A stretch of DNA of 25,030 nt from positions 1 to 25,030 of the forward strand of contig CANKZO010000014.1 of assembly GCA_947488485.1 (NCBI GenBank), read 5' to 3'. The translations under genes and the position numbers were made by a program. Positions 22,833-25,030 of the stretch are shown one piece after another. Numbering within the stretch: position 1 is the first letter of the stretch; each line of letters starts with the position of its first letter. Under the pieces are notes generated by a model, which saw nothing but the letters and a program-made list of their open reading frames with translations, searched no databases and was not told the DNA's origin. Source of the stretch: Opitutia bacterium (lineage in GTDB: Bacteria; Verrucomicrobiota; Verrucomicrobiae; Opitutales; UBA953).

Positions 22833-23990
22833 TCAGGGGACGAAGACGACCGCGGCGGCGGCCGGGGCTTCGACGGCCTGCTTGGTGTCGATGAGCTTGC
22901 CGTCGCGGCTGATCTTGTAGGCGTTGAGCGTACCGGACTTCTGGCCGGCGCACACGAGCCAGCGGCCGTCGGCGCTGAGACCGAAGCCGCGCGGCGTGGC
23001 GGGCGTGCCGAGCACGTGTTGGAGGAGGGCCAGCTTGCCGTCCTGGCCGATCGAGTAGACGGCGATGGAGTCATGGCCGCGGTTCGACACGTAGAGGGTC
23101 TTGCCGTCGGGGCGGACGAAGATCTCGGCGGTGGAGGCGCCCTTGGTCTCCGCGCCGGCCGGCAGCGTCGGGAGGCTCTGGAGCTGCTTCAGGCCGCCGT
23201 TACGTTCGACGGTGAAGGCCACGACATTGAGGCCCATCTCGGTGTTCACGTAGGCGAACTTGCCGTTCGGATGGAAGACGAGGTGGCGCGGGCCTTCGCC
23301 GGCGGTGACGCGACCGGACTTCGGCTTGTTCGCGGCGAGCAGGCCTTTCTCGGTGTCGAACTTGTAGATGAAGATATCGTCCGTGCCGAGGTCGGCAACG
23401 TAGACGCGGCCGCTCTTCGGATGGAAGTAGACGCCATGGGCGTGCGGGCCGGACTGGCGACCGGCGTTCGGACCGGTGCCGACGTGCTGGATCGAGGACG
23501 AAGCGGCGGCGAGGGAACCGTCGGCCTTGATCGGCAGCGCGGTGGTCGAACCGGAGCCGTAGTTCACGACGACGAGGTTACGACGGACGGTGTCGACGGC
23601 GAGGTGCGTCGGGCCTTTGCCCTTGGAGGCTTCAGTGTTGAGCAGGCGGAGCTTGTCGCCTTCGACCGCGTAGGCGGCGACGGCGCCTTCGGCGGCTTCG
23701 GCGGTGGCGTAGAGGAACTTGGCGTCCATGCTGAGCGCGACATAGGAAGCGGACTTCGCTTCGGCGGCGACGGTCGGCGCGGAGATCTTACCGGTCTTGC
23801 CGTCGAGCACGCAGCGAAGCACGCCCTGGGCCTTGGCGCCGGAGGTGCCGACGTAAAAGACATACTGGGCGGGCGCGGGCTTCGGGGCGGTCTTGGTGGC
23901 GGCCTTCGGAGCAGGAGCAGGGGTGTCGGCGGACTGACAGCCGACGAGCAAGGCCGCGAACGCGGCGAGGAGGAGGCGGGTGGTGTTCAT
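22833..23990 (-). CDS. Lactonase-like seven-bladed beta-propeller lipoprotein
   Basis: A 385-residue protein. MNTTRLLLAAFAALLVGC is a lipoprotein signal with a lipobox LVGC (acylated Cys at residue 18), so the mature protein is likely membrane-anchored in the periplasm or outer membrane. A Pro/Ala/Lys linker (20-40) leads to repeats of the 6-phosphogluconolactonase/lactonase propeller family: YVFYVGTS (43-50), GPHAHGVYFHPKSGRVYVAD (181-200), GPRHLVFHPNGKFAYVN (233-249), ASTAEIFVRPDGKTLYVSNRG, and TPRGFGLSADGRWL. The cytoplasmic Pgl relatives hydrolyse 6-phosphogluconolactone; an exported copy more likely acts on unphosphorylated sugar lactones or only binds. It starts 23 bases after the sulfatase gene and precedes the cytochrome gene by 18. 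The open frame offers an earlier ATG at 24029, but the lipoprotein signal favours 23990. Confidence 0.9.
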   Translation of the reverse strand: MNTTRLLLAAFAALLVGCQSADTPAPAPKAATKTAPKPAPAQYVFYVGTSGAKAQGVLRCVLDGKTGKISAPTVAAEAKSASYVALSMDAKFLYATAEAAEGAVAAYAVEGDKLRLLNTEASKGKGPTHLAVDTVRRNLVVVNYGSGSTTALPIKADGSLAAASSSIQHVGTGPNAGRQSGPHAHGVYFHPKSGRVYVADLGTDDIFIYKFDTEKGLLAANKPKSGRVTAGEGPRHLVFHPNGKFAYVNTEMGLNVVAFTVERNGGLKQLQSLPTLPAGAETKGASTAEIFVRPDGKTLYVSNRGHDSIAVYSIGQDGKLALLQHVLGTPATPRGFGLSADGRWLVCAGQKSGTLNAYKISRDGKLIDTKQAVEAPAAAAVVFVP

Positions 23991-24013
23991 GGTATTGGAA
24001 ATGAGGAAGGGAA

Positions 24014-25030
24014 TCAGCGGCCGGTCCACCAGCCGTCGAGCTGGGTCATGAGGCGCTTCACGTCCTCAGGACGTTCGGAGGCGAGGTCGCGGAGTTCGTA
24101 CGGGTCGGCCTTGAGGTCGAAAAGTCGCGGCGGCTCGATGGCGTCGGCCGAACCATGTTGGGTCGTGCCGGTCTTGAGCCCGCTGGAGACGATGAGCTTG
24201 AGGTCGCCGGCGACGAGCCAGCGGTAGCGCAGGCTGGCGGCGGGGCGGGCGAGATCGAGGATGTCGTGGGTCGAGTTCTGTCCGGCGACGAACGGGCGGG
24301 CCTTCAGGGCCGCGTCGTCGAGCAGGTCGAGTCCGTCGCCACCGGCGGGCACGGGGGCGCCGACGAGTTTCAGGAGCGTCGGCAGGATGTCCACCGCGCT
24401 GGCGGCTTCGGTCATGACGGCCGGCTTGATGTGGCCGGGCCAGCTCACGAAGATCGGCGTGCGCACGCCGCCGTCGAAGGGCGACTGCTTGGAGCGCTCG
24501 AAATCGACCGAAGGCTTGTCCGTGCGCGGGATCCAGCCGTTGTCGGCGATGTAGACGATGATCGTATCGCGGGCGAGGCCCTCCTTCTCGAGATGCGCGC
24601 GGATCTCACCGATGGTCTCGTCGAACCATTCCACCATCGCATGATACTTCGCGGCGTGGAGCGTGGGGGACTTGTCGCGATACTTCGCGAGCAGGCGTTC
24701 CGGCGGCGTGTGCGGGTCATGCGGCATCATCGGCGCATACCAGACGAAGAACGGCTTCCCGTCCTTCTTGGCGCGGCTGATGAAATCCGTGAGCGGAGCC
24801 AAAGTCTTACGGCCGATGTCGAGGCCTTCGTCGCCGTGGCGACCCCCCTTGGTCATGCCTTCGGTGAAACCGCCGGTCTGATAAGGACCCATCCACCACT
24901 TGCCCGTCTGCAGGCTGACGTAACCCTGCTCGCCGAGGAGGCGGGGCAGGATCGGCGATTCCTGGAAGCGTTTGATCATCTGGGCGCGACCATCGAGGAA
25001 GGCGGCGTTCTTCTGTTTCGCGGCGGCGGC
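24014..25030 (-). CDS. Sulfatase (arylsulfatase-type), C-terminal fragment
   Basis: The frame is open to the right edge; 338 residues are visible, starting with AAAAKQKNAAFLDGRAQM. The N-terminal catalytic C/S-x-P-x-R formylglycine site lies outside the window. Features of the family are present: FVWYAPMMPHDPHTPP (His/Asp-rich substrate or metal region), TIIVYIADNGW with the DNG that precedes the conserved basic residue, SPFDGGVRTPIFVSWPGHI, DILPTLLKLVGAPVP, and a C-terminal FDLKADPYELRDLASE segment. The substrate class cannot be assigned; polysaccharide sulfatases of marine bacteria look like this. It is the earliest gene seen of the operon and is followed by the lactonase-like gene after 23 bases. 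No export signal can be judged because the start is missing. Confidence 0.93.
   Translation of the reverse strand, partial: AAAAKQKNAAFLDGRAQMIKRFQESPILPRLLGEQGYVSLQTGKWWMGPYQTGGFTEGMTKGGRHGDEGLDIGRKTLAPLTDFISRAKKDGKPFFVWYAPMMPHDPHTPPERLLAKYRDKSPTLHAAKYHAMVEWFDETIGEIRAHLEKEGLARDTIIVYIADNGWIPRTDKPSVDFERSKQSPFDGGVRTPIFVSWPGHIKPAVMTEAASAVDILPTLLKLVGAPVPAGGDGLDLLDDAALKARPFVAGQNSTHDILDLARPAASLRYRWLVAGDLKLIVSSGLKTGTTQHGSADAIEPPRLFDLKADPYELRDLASERPEDVKRLMTQLDGWWTGR

Noticed and set aside
24014..24979. Reading the sulfatase as a complete gene starting at ATG 24979
   Set aside because: The frame stays open to the window edge and the sulfatase N-terminal catalytic site is missing, so this is a fragment with an internal Met.

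Overview
The window is high-GC bacterial chromosome with 17 protein genes (15 complete, one cut at each edge), 14 of them on the minus strand. I see no rRNA, tRNA, CRISPR array or insertion sequence. Secreted c-type cytochrome proteins with DUF1549/DUF1553 domains, twin-arginine-exported DUF1501 proteins, a sulfatase and a eukaryote-like xylulokinase point to the Planctomycetes-Verrucomicrobia-Chlamydiae group. Verrucomicrobiota is my preferred guess, but it rests on gene content alone. No gap between genes exceeds about 165 bases.

Left part (1-5957): minus-strand sugar genes. xylA and xylB form a tight pair turning D-xylose into xylulose-5-phosphate. They are followed by a TIM-barrel sugar isomerase/epimerase-like protein and the start of a Gfo/Idh/MocA oxidoreductase. 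panC (pantothenate synthesis) points the other way and meets a ten-segment EamA-type transporter end to end.

Middle (6073-9611): a 608-residue coiled-coil protein with what looks like a C-terminal NYN (YacP-like) ribonuclease domain. A strong hairpin separates it from a secreted ThuA-like protein and a small secreted protein made of five 20-residue repeats.

Right part (9676-25030): two separate modules that pair cytochrome-domain proteins with DUF1501 proteins. Module 1 has two tandem paralogous cytochrome/DUF1549/DUF1553 proteins of about 1050 residues and one DUF1501 protein. Module 2 is a compact operon: sulfatase, lactonase-like beta-propeller lipoprotein, a shorter cytochrome protein with an inserted jelly-roll-like domain, and a second, divergent DUF1501 protein. 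A glycerate kinase gene lies between the modules on the plus strand.

Taken together the window looks like carbohydrate use in the cell envelope. A plausible but unproven reading of module 2 is desulfation of an algal-type sulfated sugar, oxidation to a lactone with electrons passed to the cytochrome protein, and lactone opening. XylAB, the TIM-barrel/oxidoreductase pair and glycerate kinase would feed products into central metabolism. Most minus-strand start codons are preceded by CC and lack a Shine-Dalgarno sequence.
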